A model generated the notes under the pieces. It saw nothing but the letters and a program-made list of their open reading frames with translations, was not told the origin of the DNA and ran no database searches. A stretch of 64,000 nt of DNA from Dyella marensis (GTDB taxonomy: Bacteria > Pseudomonadota > Gammaproteobacteria > Xanthomonadales > Rhodanobacteraceae). Position numbers and translations under genes: made by a program. Every line of letters starts with the position of its first letter. Within the stretch, counting starts at the first letter, position 1. Below are positions 9,193-17,248 of the stretch, in pieces. Location: NCBI RefSeq assembly GCF_900112865.1, contig NZ_FONH01000002.1, forward strand, positions 416,713 through 480,712, in the 5' to 3' direction.

Positions 9193-9401
9193 GCCACCAC
9201 CTCGCGGGAAGCGGTGATGCGATCGGCACACCACTGGTCAACCTCAGACTCTACCCAGGCACTGACGGCGGCGCCGAGTTTCACATGCCGCGGGAAGCGA
9301 GAGGCTGCCTCAAGGCGGTAGATCTGGGAGCGACTAAGGCGCGTGCGTGAGAGAACATCGGGGAGACGGAGGAAACGGATTGGGACGGGAATGGATTCCA
9401 T
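9189..9401 (-). CDS. alpA: AlpA-family phage transcriptional regulator
   Basis: 70 residues, ATG 9401, TGA 9189. It shows the AlpA/MerR-like winged helix: RFLRLPDVLSRTRLSRSQIY (residues 9-28), then RLEAASRFPRHVKLG and the terminal WVESEVDQWC. AlpA-type proteins act as small excisionases or activators in P4-like and other prophages. It opens the overlapping chain AlpA, membrane peptide, CHC2 protein, RepA ATPase, so it may both regulate and set the pace of translation of the replication genes. Confidence 0.85.
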   Translation of the reverse strand: MESIPVPIRFLRLPDVLSRTRLSRSQIYRLEAASRFPRHVKLGAAVSAWVESEVDQWCADRITASREVVA

Positions 9402-9487
9402 GGATACACCCTTGGGTTAGGTGTGCCCAGGTTGCCCGCCCAGAAGGTTCGGCAGAATGCTCCTTGCAATGCACAGGCTAGCCCGTA

Positions 9488-10045
9488 CTACGCATCGGCT
9501 AGCCCTGGCTCCGGGGTATTACGAAGTGCCTTGCGGGCAGTAGAGAAGGAAATGTCTAAAGCTCCGCATTCCTCTTCTGCGCAACGGTCTCGGCTATCGT
9601 ACTTACCGGAAGCCCAGATATCCCGTATAGCATCTCGCTTCGATCTACTGCCGCCAGGTGCGCCGTGTTTAGCGTTAACTGCTTTGCGCGCTTTAGCCAC
9701 CGTGCTATCGCGATGCGACTCCGCCTGACGCAGCGAAGCTGCCTCAAATGCAGTTCTTACAATAAACCCACCTACATCTGTTAGCTGGCCATCTTGCAGA
9801 CCAACGCGTTTAGACATAAGTATCGAGTACAGCCCCACACAAGCGGCGGTCTGGGAAAAATCTAGCTGGTTGATCAATGCACGGTCATAGCATTCAGGAA
9901 GATCCCCCATCTTCATATCGGACCTGATGAAAAGGTAGCAGTACAACAGGGCGACATTGTCGGCGGTCCTTTGGTAGGCCTCACTCGAAAAATATCCAAA
10001 CAACCGATCAACCATGCTCTTCTCAAGCGCCGTGAATTCACGCAC
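9488..10045 (-). CDS. Hypothetical phage early protein ending in TAG
   Basis: 185 residues from GTG 10045 (ATG at 10015 is the alternative), stop TAG at 9488-9490. Helical throughout, with a hydrophobic middle (ALLYCYLFIRSD) and a C-terminal Arg/Lys-rich region ending in a possible HTH (DISFSTARKALRN). No family recognised. TAG read-through would add roughly 68 unrelated residues, so TAG is a true stop here. The ribosome site before 10045 is poor. A well-placed ATG with GAGGTGA lies at 10158 in another frame (MKKPLELVQEAGRNLP), so the 5' end may be frameshifted. Confidence 0.6.
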   Translation of the reverse strand: MREFTALEKSMVDRLFGYFSSEAYQRTADNVALLYCYLFIRSDMKMGDLPECYDRALINQLDFSQTAACVGLYSILMSKRVGLQDGQLTDVGGFIVRTAFEAASLRQAESHRDSTVAKARKAVNAKHGAPGGSRSKRDAIRDIWASGKYDSRDRCAEEECGALDISFSTARKALRNTPEPGLADA

Positions 10046-10158
10046 CTCACCTCGCAGCTCGCTTTCGATACGACCTGTGCGCCTCTGACACTTTGCGCAA
10101 GATCCGCGATTGGAAGGTTCCTTCCAGCCTCCTGCACAAGCTCAAGCGGTTTTTTCAT
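10046..10158 (-). pseudogene. Possible displaced 5' end of the 9488-10045 gene
   Basis: ATG 10158 has a good GAGGTGA site and an A6 run (ATGAAAAAA). It gives MKKPLELVQEAGRNLP then IADLAQSVRGAQ, then becomes shadow-like, while the next frame reads RIESELRGEVREFTALEKS. The two join with a single frame change at about 10050-10100. This could be a mutation, a sequencing error or programmed slippage. Confidence 0.3.
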
Positions 10159-10347
10159 CTGCGCTCACCTCTACGCCCTTCAAGGGGTGCCGCGCCAACC
10201 GGGGAAGGTGCCCGGGTTTCGGATGGCCGTCCTAGACGCGGCAGCGCCATTTTAAATGCAACGAGAGGGGACCAATTCAAGACGCGCCTCCCAGCCAGAC
10301 AGCGGAAAAATTCCCTTGTTTTTCAAAACCATTGCCAACCACACAGA

Positions 10348-10620
10348 CTAAAGCCGCGGCAGCCGACTCATAGCCATGCGCGCAAGGAACAGTAGCGTGT
10401 CCCCTCCCGGCGGCAGCGCATCAGCTGCCCGCTCATCGGCGATGTCCTGCTCCACCCTGGCCCACGCCTCTTTCGGGCTTAACCCGTCGCAGCACTGGAG
10501 GTGCTCGTAGAAGTGTTGGTCCCAACCAGTCCAATGCTTGGGAAACCCGCCGGCTGGAACTTCGCGGACGATCGCCCCGCGCGGGAACTGCAGAATCACA
10601 GCGGTAGGCACAATGATCAT
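10348..10620 (-). CDS. Small phage early protein
   Basis: 90 residues, ATG 10620 overlapping the upstream TGA (ATGA), stop TAG 10348-10350. Motif-like segments are GGFPKHWTGWDQHFYEH and LSPKEAWARVEQDIADERAA. The family is not recognised. TAG serves as stop: read-through would add about 33 residues before TAA. It is coupled to the gene at 10617-10901. Confidence 0.65.
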   Translation of the reverse strand: MIIVPTAVILQFPRGAIVREVPAGGFPKHWTGWDQHFYEHLQCCDGLSPKEAWARVEQDIADERAADALPPGGDTLLFLARMAMSRLPRL

Positions 10621-10901
10621 GGCGTGCCACCCCGTTCAATGGACACCTCGATGGTATGACCGAGCCCCTGCGCCACATCCAAGCAGAACTCGATCAGCCA
10701 AGCTTTTCGCGAGCTGATGCCATCATCCTGGACACCGTCGCCGGCCAGCTCCTTGATGCAATCAAGAATGCAATTGAGCTGAGTGACCGCGAACTCCAGC
10801 GGCACCCCATCCTCCACCCGCATCAGGTCGCACTGCGCCACGGGGATATTGCAGAAGCCCTGCCCGACTGTTACGGGTTTGACGCTGGTTTGCTTGCTCA
10901 T
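10617..10901 (-). CDS. DUF3077-like small phage protein
   Basis: 94 residues, ATG 10899-10901, TGA 10617. The core reads DLMRVEDGVPLEFAVTQLNC then ILDCIKELA, which resembles the DUF3077 pattern (RV-x-G-V-x-x-x-x-A-x-x-x-x-x-x-LL). It is acidic in the middle (ELAGDGVQDDG). Function unknown; DUF3077 proteins occur mainly in prophages and mobile regions. Probably transcribed from the promoter at 11477-11505 together with its neighbours. Confidence 0.65.
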   Translation of the reverse strand: MSKQTSVKPVTVGQGFCNIPVAQCDLMRVEDGVPLEFAVTQLNCILDCIKELAGDGVQDDGISSRKAWLIEFCLDVAQGLGHTIEVSIERGGTP

Positions 10902-10939
10902 GATGTCGCCCCTATGCCTGCATTGCGCGGCTCAAAGAG

Positions 10940-11239
10940 TCAGCGGTCGATGGTGGTGAGAGCAGTGGCGAAGGCAGACACGGCATCGCCGCCCGAGCCT
11001 GTCGGGTGACGGATATCATCGAGTACATCCATCCACTGATGCCCGGCTAGTGTCGCCACTTGCCTGACACTGATGACCTTCTCCACCTGCCCCAGGCACG
11101 AGAGTCCAATCAACAGAGCCTCGCGAATCCAACTGACTTCCTCGCGAGTGAGGCTCATTTCGTTGTCGATGTTTTGGCGCGTACCATCCAAAATGGCGGC
11201 CTCTACGGCACGGGATCCGGACTTCGGTTTCACGGTCAT
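10940..11239 (-). CDS. Small phage early protein, first of the early operon
   Basis: 99 residues from ATG 11239 (GAGGTGG upstream), TGA 10940. It is helical: MTVKPKSGSRAVEAAILDGT, then EEVSWIREALLIGLSCLGQ. No family recognised. The same frame is open upstream to about 11395 and reads VFCGGRAGQPSGWPGFLDP, reminiscent of the Ash-type leader proteins found in P4-like and lambdoid prophages. A longer product starting in the leader is therefore possible, but no ribosome site supports it. Confidence 0.6.
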   Translation of the reverse strand: MTVKPKSGSRAVEAAILDGTRQNIDNEMSLTREEVSWIREALLIGLSCLGQVEKVISVRQVATLAGHQWMDVLDDIRHPTGSGGDAVSAFATALTTIDR

Positions 11240-11395
11240 AACCCACCTCTTGCATAGGTCTTCGGGACCAGCCTCGCCGTTGCGGCAAGGTGGCGGACGT
11301 GCAGGGTTGGCGAACCGGGGATCAAGGAAACCCGGCCAGCCCGAAGGCTGCCCTGCACGCCCACCGCAAAAGACGGGCATGCGCGCAACGGGCAC

Positions 11396-11415
11396 AAAAA
11401 AAGCGCCTTCGGCGC
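11396..11415 (-). terminator. Rho-independent terminator
   Basis: On the minus strand GCGCC-GAA-GGCGC is followed by seven T. It lies between the promoter at 11477-11505 and the early operon, so it could attenuate that operon; it could also simply end the 11526-12824 transcript. Confidence 0.7.
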
Positions 11416-11431
11416 CGTTGCGCCTTGATCT

Positions 11432-11470
11432 CTTCAGGTCGCCAAACCTGGTCGCCGAATTGGCGGCGAC
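11432..11470 (-). promoter_or_regulatory. Inverted repeat in the early leader
   Basis: GTCGCCG-CCAATT-CGGCGAC forms a perfect 7-bp stem, followed by GGTTTGGCGACC, which repeats half of it. It sits just upstream of the terminator and could be an alternative (antiterminator) structure or a binding site. Confidence 0.4.
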
Positions 11471-11476
11471 AACCTA

Positions 11477-11505
11477 AATATGCGCCGACTGCCTAATGCA
11501 GTCAA
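11477..11505 (-). promoter_or_regulatory. Candidate early promoter with operator
   Basis: TTGACT (11505-11500), a 17-base spacer and CATATT (11482-11477) match sigma70 elements 5/6 and 4/6. The spacer and -35 carry a perfect inverted repeat GACTGC-ATTAG-GCAGTC (11487-11503), a plausible repressor operator. It faces the early genes at 11239 and below. Confidence 0.55.
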
Positions 11506-11525
11506 GAGCATTATGTTTGAAGTAC

Positions 11526-12824
11526 CTACTCTTCGGAATCGTCTCTCGGGTAGCGCGGGGCATATAGCTCCGTGGGCGTCCTCCAATCCAGGAACACGTC
11601 CCAAGGACTCGAAGTCTTAGCGAACTCCTTAGCTAGCGCTATCCGAGCGGAAACCTCTTCCCTCATCTCTTCTGGCAATTCGCCCAAACGCACCTCAATG
11701 GATTCGAAGAAACGCCTAGTGCTCTCAGCGCGTTCCCACATCCTTATGAGTTTGATTAAGGAGGCTCTACTTTGCTCTCTCGACTCCTTGGCTTCGAGCC
11801 GATCATCGCGGCGATCGATGAGCTCTAGTTCTCGCTCCCACTCTTGACGCCTAAGCTCCTCCTTCCTATCCGCCGCCAGGACGAGTTTCGACAGCTCATC
11901 GCCCATGGCCCTCATCTCATTGACGATGCTGGGAATCTGGCTCTCTAAGGAATCAGTCTCTGTCTCCTGCCAATGCCTTGTCCAAGAAACATGATGGTAT
12001 GGCGCATAGAGTTGGAGACGAAATCGCCCTGTAGGTCGGTCTTTGTTTGTCGTCCAGGACCAATCTCTCTCACCACGACGCAACTTCGGCGGAATGTAGT
12101 CGGAATCCCTGATGTACTTATCTCCACCCACATACCGCATGAGCACCGACTCAGCCATTTCGAGAATTGCTATCCCTATAGCGATTTCACCGACATACAC
12201 CACTGTCGGGCGAGATGGCTTCCAAATAGTCGGATAGTAAGATCGAGGCTCTTTGGGTATCTCGTGCCAATCGATACCTGGCCGACTCAACCCTCCAGCG
12301 TGAGGCGCTATAGCCACACGAAAACCTCGCAACTCAAGCGAGTTGAATAGTTCGTTGGACACACTAAGCGCTCTAACCAAAGCTGGCGATGATGTCGTTA
12401 TATCGACAAGCAGCTTTTTATAAGGCTTCAGGAAAATTCCCTCGCCCAAGGCCCCTTCGCTAGCTGGCCTTCCAGACTCAAAGTGCTTCCGTGCTCCATT
12501 AATCAAAGCGTGCGTTCCGGTGCCCGATGCCCTGCGTTTCTGCCGCGGCTCTGATGGCTCCGGCGCCGACTCCGTGAAGCGCTGCGTACCTTGATACCCG
12601 CCCTCCTTGGACCACTCCAAGGGCTCACCAAATCGTTGTGGAGGAAGAGCAGGAACTTTCATATTCGCGCCGGCCTGAAGCTTGGCCCAATACCCTCTGC
12701 CCGGCCTCGGCACATTCAGAATTTCGCAAACGCGAGTCAAATAGCTTCCGGAAACGCCAAGCTCTTTGGAGAGCTTGGTCATCGGGGTCGCCCAAATTGC
12801 CTGGTAGATTTCTTCGCGCTTCAT
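11526..12824 (-). CDS. Cargo protein with N-terminal HTH, unknown function
   Basis: 432 residues from ATG 12824 to TAG 11526-11528. Earlier in-frame starts exist, but MKREEIYQAIWATPMTKLSK is the typical N-terminus of this type of mobile-element protein. A homeodomain-like HTH continues through GVSGSYLTRVCEILNVPRPG and GYW. A mixed middle region follows, then a long charged coiled coil at about 315-400 (Glu/Arg-rich). The TAG is backed by a TAA five codons later. Size, position between phage modules and domain style fit accessory cargo, possibly defence, but no activity can be named. Confidence 0.65.
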   Translation of the reverse strand: MKREEIYQAIWATPMTKLSKELGVSGSYLTRVCEILNVPRPGRGYWAKLQAGANMKVPALPPQRFGEPLEWSKEGGYQGTQRFTESAPEPSEPRQKRRASGTGTHALINGARKHFESGRPASEGALGEGIFLKPYKKLLVDITTSSPALVRALSVSNELFNSLELRGFRVAIAPHAGGLSRPGIDWHEIPKEPRSYYPTIWKPSRPTVVYVGEIAIGIAILEMAESVLMRYVGGDKYIRDSDYIPPKLRRGERDWSWTTNKDRPTGRFRLQLYAPYHHVSWTRHWQETETDSLESQIPSIVNEMRAMGDELSKLVLAADRKEELRRQEWERELELIDRRDDRLEAKESREQSRASLIKLIRMWERAESTRRFFESIEVRLGELPEEMREEVSARIALAKEFAKTSSPWDVFLDWRTPTELYAPRYPRDDSEE

Positions 12825-12868
12825 GAATTGCATCCGGCGATGGAACGAGAACATCACTCTTCCATAGG

Positions 12869-13054
12869 TCAGCCAGAAACCTCCCTCGTGGCGTCGCGCA
12901 TAAGAGAACACCCATCTTCGATGAGTTCAAGCAGGCGCATCCGAAGTTCAAGCGATACGAAACGGGCGTTGAAAGCTCTCCGCGAGTGGTTCATGCAATG
13001 GAAAGCCTCGCTGGCAAGGCAGTGACGGACTTCTGAGCTGGTGCTATGACTCAA
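12869..13054 (-). CDS. Small hypothetical protein overlapping the 13044 gene
   Basis: 61 residues from TTG 13054 to TGA 12869, overlapping the end of the upstream gene by 11 bases. It contains an amphipathic stretch SLELRMRLLELIEDG. No family is recognised and the non-ATG start lacks a clear ribosome site, so this could be a chance frame. Confidence 0.35.
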   Translation of the reverse strand: MSHSTSSEVRHCLASEAFHCMNHSRRAFNARFVSLELRMRLLELIEDGCSLMRDATREVSG

Positions 13055-13412
13055 GTACCGAACCGCTTTGGGTGTACTTGTATGTCAACCAGAACGTCCT
13101 ATCAGTAGCCGGATCATCTGCTCCGATTTGGTGCGGAAATCCTGCACGGCATAGGACATGTGAAAGTGATTCCAGCAATCGCCATGCTTCCGCCCAACCG
13201 GTATTCAATATACCCGACGCATTCATGACTTCGCGCGTTGAGGGATCCATGTCGAACTCCGTGCCGTCGCCGCCCGTGTAGCGCAATATCACTTGGCCGT
13301 TGAAGCCGGAGACCCATGGCTCCAACGACAACTGGCATTCGGGCAAATATGGCTCAATACCACTGAGGCCAAGAGGAGCGTAGATTTCTAAGTAAAAGTG
13401 ACACCCGACCAT
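13044..13412 (-). CDS. Hypothetical cargo protein
   Basis: 122 residues from ATG 13412, chosen for its upstream AGGGAG, to TAG 13044-13046. It begins MVGCHFYLEIYAPLGLSGIE and continues with alternating strands (GQVILRYTGGDGTEFDMD) and a helix (AEAWRLLESLSHVLC). Small acidic alpha/beta proteins like this are often immunity-type or cargo proteins, but I recognise no family. TAG is used as a stop. Confidence 0.55.
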   Translation of the reverse strand: MVGCHFYLEIYAPLGLSGIEPYLPECQLSLEPWVSGFNGQVILRYTGGDGTEFDMDPSTREVMNASGILNTGWAEAWRLLESLSHVLCRAGFPHQIGADDPATDRTFWLTYKYTQSGSVLES

Positions 13413-13544
13413 GGAACTCCCTACCGATAGCTTGTGCACCGAAGCAGAACAATCCTCATTCCGTCCACTTCCGGAAGAGTCCGACTAACTACTGCAACTT
13501 CTAAGGCGTAGCGTCGATCCTAGCCCGCCAGCGTTGAAAAACCC

Positions 13545-15104
13545 ATGTCTGCCCAACACCGCTATGGCAAGGATGGCTCGTCCGTCCCCGTGGCCGAGTA
13601 CATCCGTATGTCTACAGACAAGCAGGACATGTCTGTGGACAACCAACGAACCGCCATCGCTAGTTACGCTGCCGATCACAACATGCGCGTTGCTCAAAGC
13701 TACGTGGACGAGGGGCGTAGCGGTCTGGATGTCGAAGGACGCCCCGGCCTTCAGCGGCTTCTAAGTGATGTACAGAATCACTGCACTGGCTGCGTGGCCA
13801 TTTTAGTTCTAGACGTTAGCCGCTGGGGCCGGTTCCAGAACGTCGATGAGTCAGCCTTCTATGAGTTCCTGTGTACTCAGCATGGCATTCGCGTTATCTA
13901 TGTGGCCGAGCCTTTCGGGGACAATGATGGACCGCTTCAATCAGTCCTAAAGAGCCTCAAGCGATCGATGGCCGCGGAGTACAGCCGGGAGCTGTCAGCC
14001 AAAGTCTTTGCTGGCCAAGCTAGATTGGTTCGCCAAGGCTTCGTTATGGGCAGCCCAGCTGCATATGGCCTAAGCCGCTTGCTGGTCGATGCATCGGGAA
14101 AACCACGCTGCATTTTGAAGCGTGGAGAACGCAAAAGCATTGCCACTGACCGCGTGCGCCTGGTGCCAGGTCCACCGGAAGAGGTGGAGGTGGTCCAATG
14201 GATGTTTAGGCAGTCGGCCGCAGGCGCGAGCATTAAAGACCTTACCGAACGGCTCAATAAACGCGGCAAACGGAATGCCAACGGCGAACCATGGCGCATG
14301 TCCACAATCAACGACATGCTCAACGATCTGCGCTATACCGGAACCATTATTTTTGGTCGACCTAACCCGCGCGGGCTGATTAAGCCTGACGCACAAGATC
14401 CACCTAGGGAGCCGATCCGTGTCGACAATGCATTCCCCGCGATAGTGACCCATGAGCTGTTTCAAGCGGCACAAGCAAGGCGCGAGGAAAGGGTAAGGAA
14501 GCTAACTGACGACGAGCTGCTTGAAGCACTGCGCGTCCTATGGAAGCGCGATGGCCGTATCACAACCCGCCTAATGAACGCAGACCCCAAAGTGCCCACC
14601 GCACAAACATATCTCCATCGTTTTGGCAGCCTTCGATATGCTTACAGACGTATCGGTTATACCCAAGATCGATACCTCGGGTACGGCGACGTGCGTGACC
14701 GCATTCAAGTATGGCTACCTAGCGTGATGGGATGTGTCCGCGACGCGCTGGAGGATGATGGATCGAGTGTCACTCAAAAAGGGCGAGCACTCCGCATTGA
14801 TGAAACATGGACCGCTTCGTTCTATCTAATGCAGTCTTCCAGTGCAGGCGGCCCGAAAAAGATTCGATGGATACTGCCTAGCCTTCGGGTTGCTGCGGAT
14901 ATCTTGGTGGGCATCCGTATGGATATGAAAGGAGACCGACCCATCGATTATTTGATCTTGCCGGCGATCAGCGCTAAGACATGGCCGGATGTTATCCAGG
15001 AGAAACCGGGCGCAGGCGCTCGCTTCTACCTCTTCGAATCACTTCAAGTGCTTCGCGATCTGGCCAACCTTTCAAGGAGGGCACCAGACGATGCCAGGCG
15101 GTAA
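13545..15104 (+). CDS. Large serine recombinase
   Basis: 519 residues, ATG 13545, TAA at 15104. N-terminal resolvase domain with the nucleophile in YIRMSTDKQ (Ser about 23), DEGRSGLD, VLDVSRWGRF, and the E-helix motif AEYSRELSAKVF. A recombinase domain follows (GSPAAYGLSRLLVD; AGASIKDLTERLNKRG) and then a long C-terminal DNA-binding region. It lacks a clear Cys4 zinc ribbon. Related to but clearly distinct from the recombinase at 15644-16858. It probably moved its own element into the prophage, or inverts or excises a segment. Its 3' end overlaps the next gene by 14 bases. Confidence 0.88.
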   Translation: MSAQHRYGKDGSSVPVAEYIRMSTDKQDMSVDNQRTAIASYAADHNMRVAQSYVDEGRSGLDVEGRPGLQRLLSDVQNHCTGCVAILVLDVSRWGRFQNVDESAFYEFLCTQHGIRVIYVAEPFGDNDGPLQSVLKSLKRSMAAEYSRELSAKVFAGQARLVRQGFVMGSPAAYGLSRLLVDASGKPRCILKRGERKSIATDRVRLVPGPPEEVEVVQWMFRQSAAGASIKDLTERLNKRGKRNANGEPWRMSTINDMLNDLRYTGTIIFGRPNPRGLIKPDAQDPPREPIRVDNAFPAIVTHELFQAAQARREERVRKLTDDELLEALRVLWKRDGRITTRLMNADPKVPTAQTYLHRFGSLRYAYRRIGYTQDRYLGYGDVRDRIQVWLPSVMGCVRDALEDDGSSVTQKGRALRIDETWTASFYLMQSSSAGGPKKIRWILPSLRVAADILVGIRMDMKGDRPIDYLILPAISAKTWPDVIQEKPGAGARFYLFESLQVLRDLANLSRRAPDDARR

Positions 15105-15525
15105 CAGTGTACGCTGGATACGCGAGCAGCAGATGATCGCTTCTCTCGACATGGTTGGATTTCTTTGTGGAAAGCAATGTAGGGCCATCGCTGCTGCCGC
15201 AATGCACCTTCAACGAGACCCAATCTATGAGGACATACTGGGAGAAGATGCCTTCCGATTGTCCTCGATAGCCAAGCAGCTTCTTGAGGAGCCCACGGAT
15301 ATTCAGGGTGCGAAGATGCTCAGGCTCGCAGTGACCAGGCGCCTGATGCTCCAGATCATGGACCGCAAGGATGTCGTCATATGGTTGGCGCGTGACCACC
15401 CTGAAACCCTAACCATCCTGATGAATGCGGCTGGCTTCGATGGCTTAGGCCTAGGCGATATCGATGATGTGCCCATGCCTCCGCGCACGCGAAAGCGCCG
15501 AAATAGGGGCGGGAGCCCAAGATAG
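15091..15525 (+). CDS. Hypothetical partner of the serine recombinase
   Basis: 144 residues from ATG 15091 (AAGGAGGG at 15073-15080) to TAG 15523-15525, backed by a TGA five codons later. It overlaps the recombinase gene, implying coupled expression. Helical: IREQQMIASLDMVGFLCGKQ, LSSIAKQLLEEPTDIQGAKM and a basic tail (PPRTRKRRNRGG). Not recognised; it may be a directionality or DNA-binding accessory factor. Confidence 0.65.
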   Translation: MPGGNSVRWIREQQMIASLDMVGFLCGKQCRAIAAAAMHLQRDPIYEDILGEDAFRLSSIAKQLLEEPTDIQGAKMLRLAVTRRLMLQIMDRKDVVIWLARDHPETLTILMNAAGFDGLGLGDIDDVPMPPRTRKRRNRGGSPR

Positions 15526-15643
15526 CCACGAAACAGGTGATGACTCCCGCGCAGGGATGCCCTCGACCAGAGGTCATGCGACACCTTTGCCGATTGGCAA
15601 GGACAACATCCACCACACCGTCAAACTTGAATGTAGGTATCTC

Positions 15644-16858
15644 TCAATTATCATCACCACAAACCTTCTCCACGCACTTTGCGCAGCAATCCGCTTTCGC
15701 TCCTAGGTATCGATAGTCGTGGCCAGTGTCGAAACCGATTAACTCGTACGCTCGAAGTAAGCCGCCAAACCGGCGAGCGTATGATCTGCTGGATGGCATG
15801 CCCTCCTGTTCATCAATGATTGGACCGGAAAGCCATCCGGTCTTTTCATAGACATCTCGAAGACGCGCAAGCATTTCGTCATCGCTCCAGCATCTGGCAC
15901 GACGGAGAATGATCTTGCGTGCCTCAAGGAACCACTGCTTCGGCACAATGGGTTGAAACGCCTCTTTACACCTCACCCACATATCGTGTCCATTGCGGAC
16001 GTGCCGTTGCTGGAGCTTGAACGAGTTCTTGTTGTAGACGTTCTCGCCAAAATACTTCTCGTTTGTGAGGACTGTGTGGACGGTACCCTTCGTCCATGAG
16101 CGCTGACGATCAGTGAGCAGTCCTCGGGCGTTAAGATCACGAGCTATCTCCTGCTCACTGCGCCGAAGCACGAGAAATTGTGTATAGATGTTTCGGACAA
16201 TGGCTACTTCTTCAGGTGGTCCAGGAACCAAGATGACTCGATCTGTCTGCAGGCTTTTGTACTCCCCCGCAGACAGAAGTCCCTTCTCTTTTCGATGTCC
16301 ATCTACGAGCATGCGACGCAGCCCTGGGCCAGGCGACCCTCCCTGCCGGAAACCCAGTTCGATAAGGCGACATTGCCCTAGAAAGACCCGGTGCGAGAGT
16401 TCACGACTGTACTCGCCAGCCATCGCCCTCTTGATACTCTTCATGATGGTCGCCATGGGGGTTCCATCATTCTCAAAGGGCTCACCGCAATAGAAGATTT
16501 GGATGCCTACGCGTCGACATAGGTACTCGTAATAGGCGCTCTCGTCCGCATCTTGAAACCGGCCCCAGCGGCTGACGTCATAGACGAGCACGGCATTAAA
16601 ATCCGCGTCGCCCGACTGTACGTCAGCGATCAACTTTTTGAGGGCGTCGCGCCCTTCTAGGCTGAGACCACTTTTCCCTTCGTCGGTATAAGTGCGGACG
16701 ACTTCCATGCCGTGTTGCGCGGCATACCGCTGGATGGCTTCGCGCTGATTCTCTGTCGAATAGCGCTGATGATCGGTTGACATGCGAACGTACTGAGCGG
16801 CCCGGATAGGTCGCCCTCCCCTCACGCGTTCTGCCGTTTGGGGCCTGCTGTATCCCAT
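15644..16858 (-). CDS. Serine recombinase, C-terminally short
   Basis: 404 residues, ATG 16858, TGA 15644. Resolvase domain with YVRMSTDHQ, DEGKSGLS, VYDVSRWGRF and AGEYSRELSHRVF. The recombinase domain carries GPGLRRMLVD and LVPGPPEEVAIVRNIY. After GLLRAYELIGFDTGHDYRYL the family normally continues for many residues; here it ends in a short Cys-rich tail (ADCCAKCVEKVCGDDN), suggesting C-terminal loss. It is convergent with the recombinase at 13545-15104, and the two align over the catalytic domain by eye. Activity is uncertain. Confidence 0.85.
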   Translation of the reverse strand: MGYSRPQTAERVRGGRPIRAAQYVRMSTDHQRYSTENQREAIQRYAAQHGMEVVRTYTDEGKSGLSLEGRDALKKLIADVQSGDADFNAVLVYDVSRWGRFQDADESAYYEYLCRRVGIQIFYCGEPFENDGTPMATIMKSIKRAMAGEYSRELSHRVFLGQCRLIELGFRQGGSPGPGLRRMLVDGHRKEKGLLSAGEYKSLQTDRVILVPGPPEEVAIVRNIYTQFLVLRRSEQEIARDLNARGLLTDRQRSWTKGTVHTVLTNEKYFGENVYNKNSFKLQQRHVRNGHDMWVRCKEAFQPIVPKQWFLEARKIILRRARCWSDDEMLARLRDVYEKTGWLSGPIIDEQEGMPSSRSYARRFGGLLRAYELIGFDTGHDYRYLGAKADCCAKCVEKVCGDDN

Positions 16859-16930
16859 GAGCCGCCACTGACGCAGCCACCAACTTCCACCATTTATACA
16901 AAATGTTGGAGTTTGTCAACAAAGTGATAG

Positions 16931-17248
16931 TCAGACGGAGGGCGGACTAACCATTACCCCGAGGAATTTGAGCAATGTCCGCTGCTGCTGCGGACGAAGA
17001 GATTCGAAAAGCTTCAGCAGCTGCGACTCGGCATCTACAAGGCCAGGAACCTGACGCTCCTCGACTAGGCTCCAGGGATGGCAGTCGAGCGCTCCAGCGA
17101 GTTTGAAAAGCCACTCAACAGTAAGCCGTCTCTTGCCGGTCTCCAACAGACTGACCTGTTGGTTTGTGGTCCCTGCTGCCCTGGCGAGATCCTCCAGGGA
17201 CAGCCCATTAAGCTCACGGATGTGCCTGATTCGATTGTTCACACGCAA
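16931..17248 (-). CDS. XRE-family HTH regulator (possible prophage repressor)
   Basis: 105 residues from TTG 17248 (GTG 17242 is the alternative), TGA 16931. A classic Cro/C1 HTH spans about 5-60: IRHIRELNGLSLEDLARAAG, TTNQQVSLLETGKRRLTVEW, LFKLAGALDCHP. A short helical tail ends in TLLKFLGVMVSPPSV. Size and single HTH fit a phage repressor or a cargo autoregulator. The inverted repeat at 11487-11503 is a candidate target, unproven. Confidence 0.8.
   Translation of the reverse strand: MRVNNRIRHIRELNGLSLEDLARAAGTTNQQVSLLETGKRRLTVEWLFKLAGALDCHPWSLVEERQVPGLVDAESQLLKLFESLRPQQQRTLLKFLGVMVSPPSV

Noticed and set aside
13480-13544. tRNA-like stretch with CTTCTAAGG resembling a CUA anticodon loop
   Set aside because: The flanking bases do not form an anticodon stem and no acceptor or T-arm pairs could be drawn.
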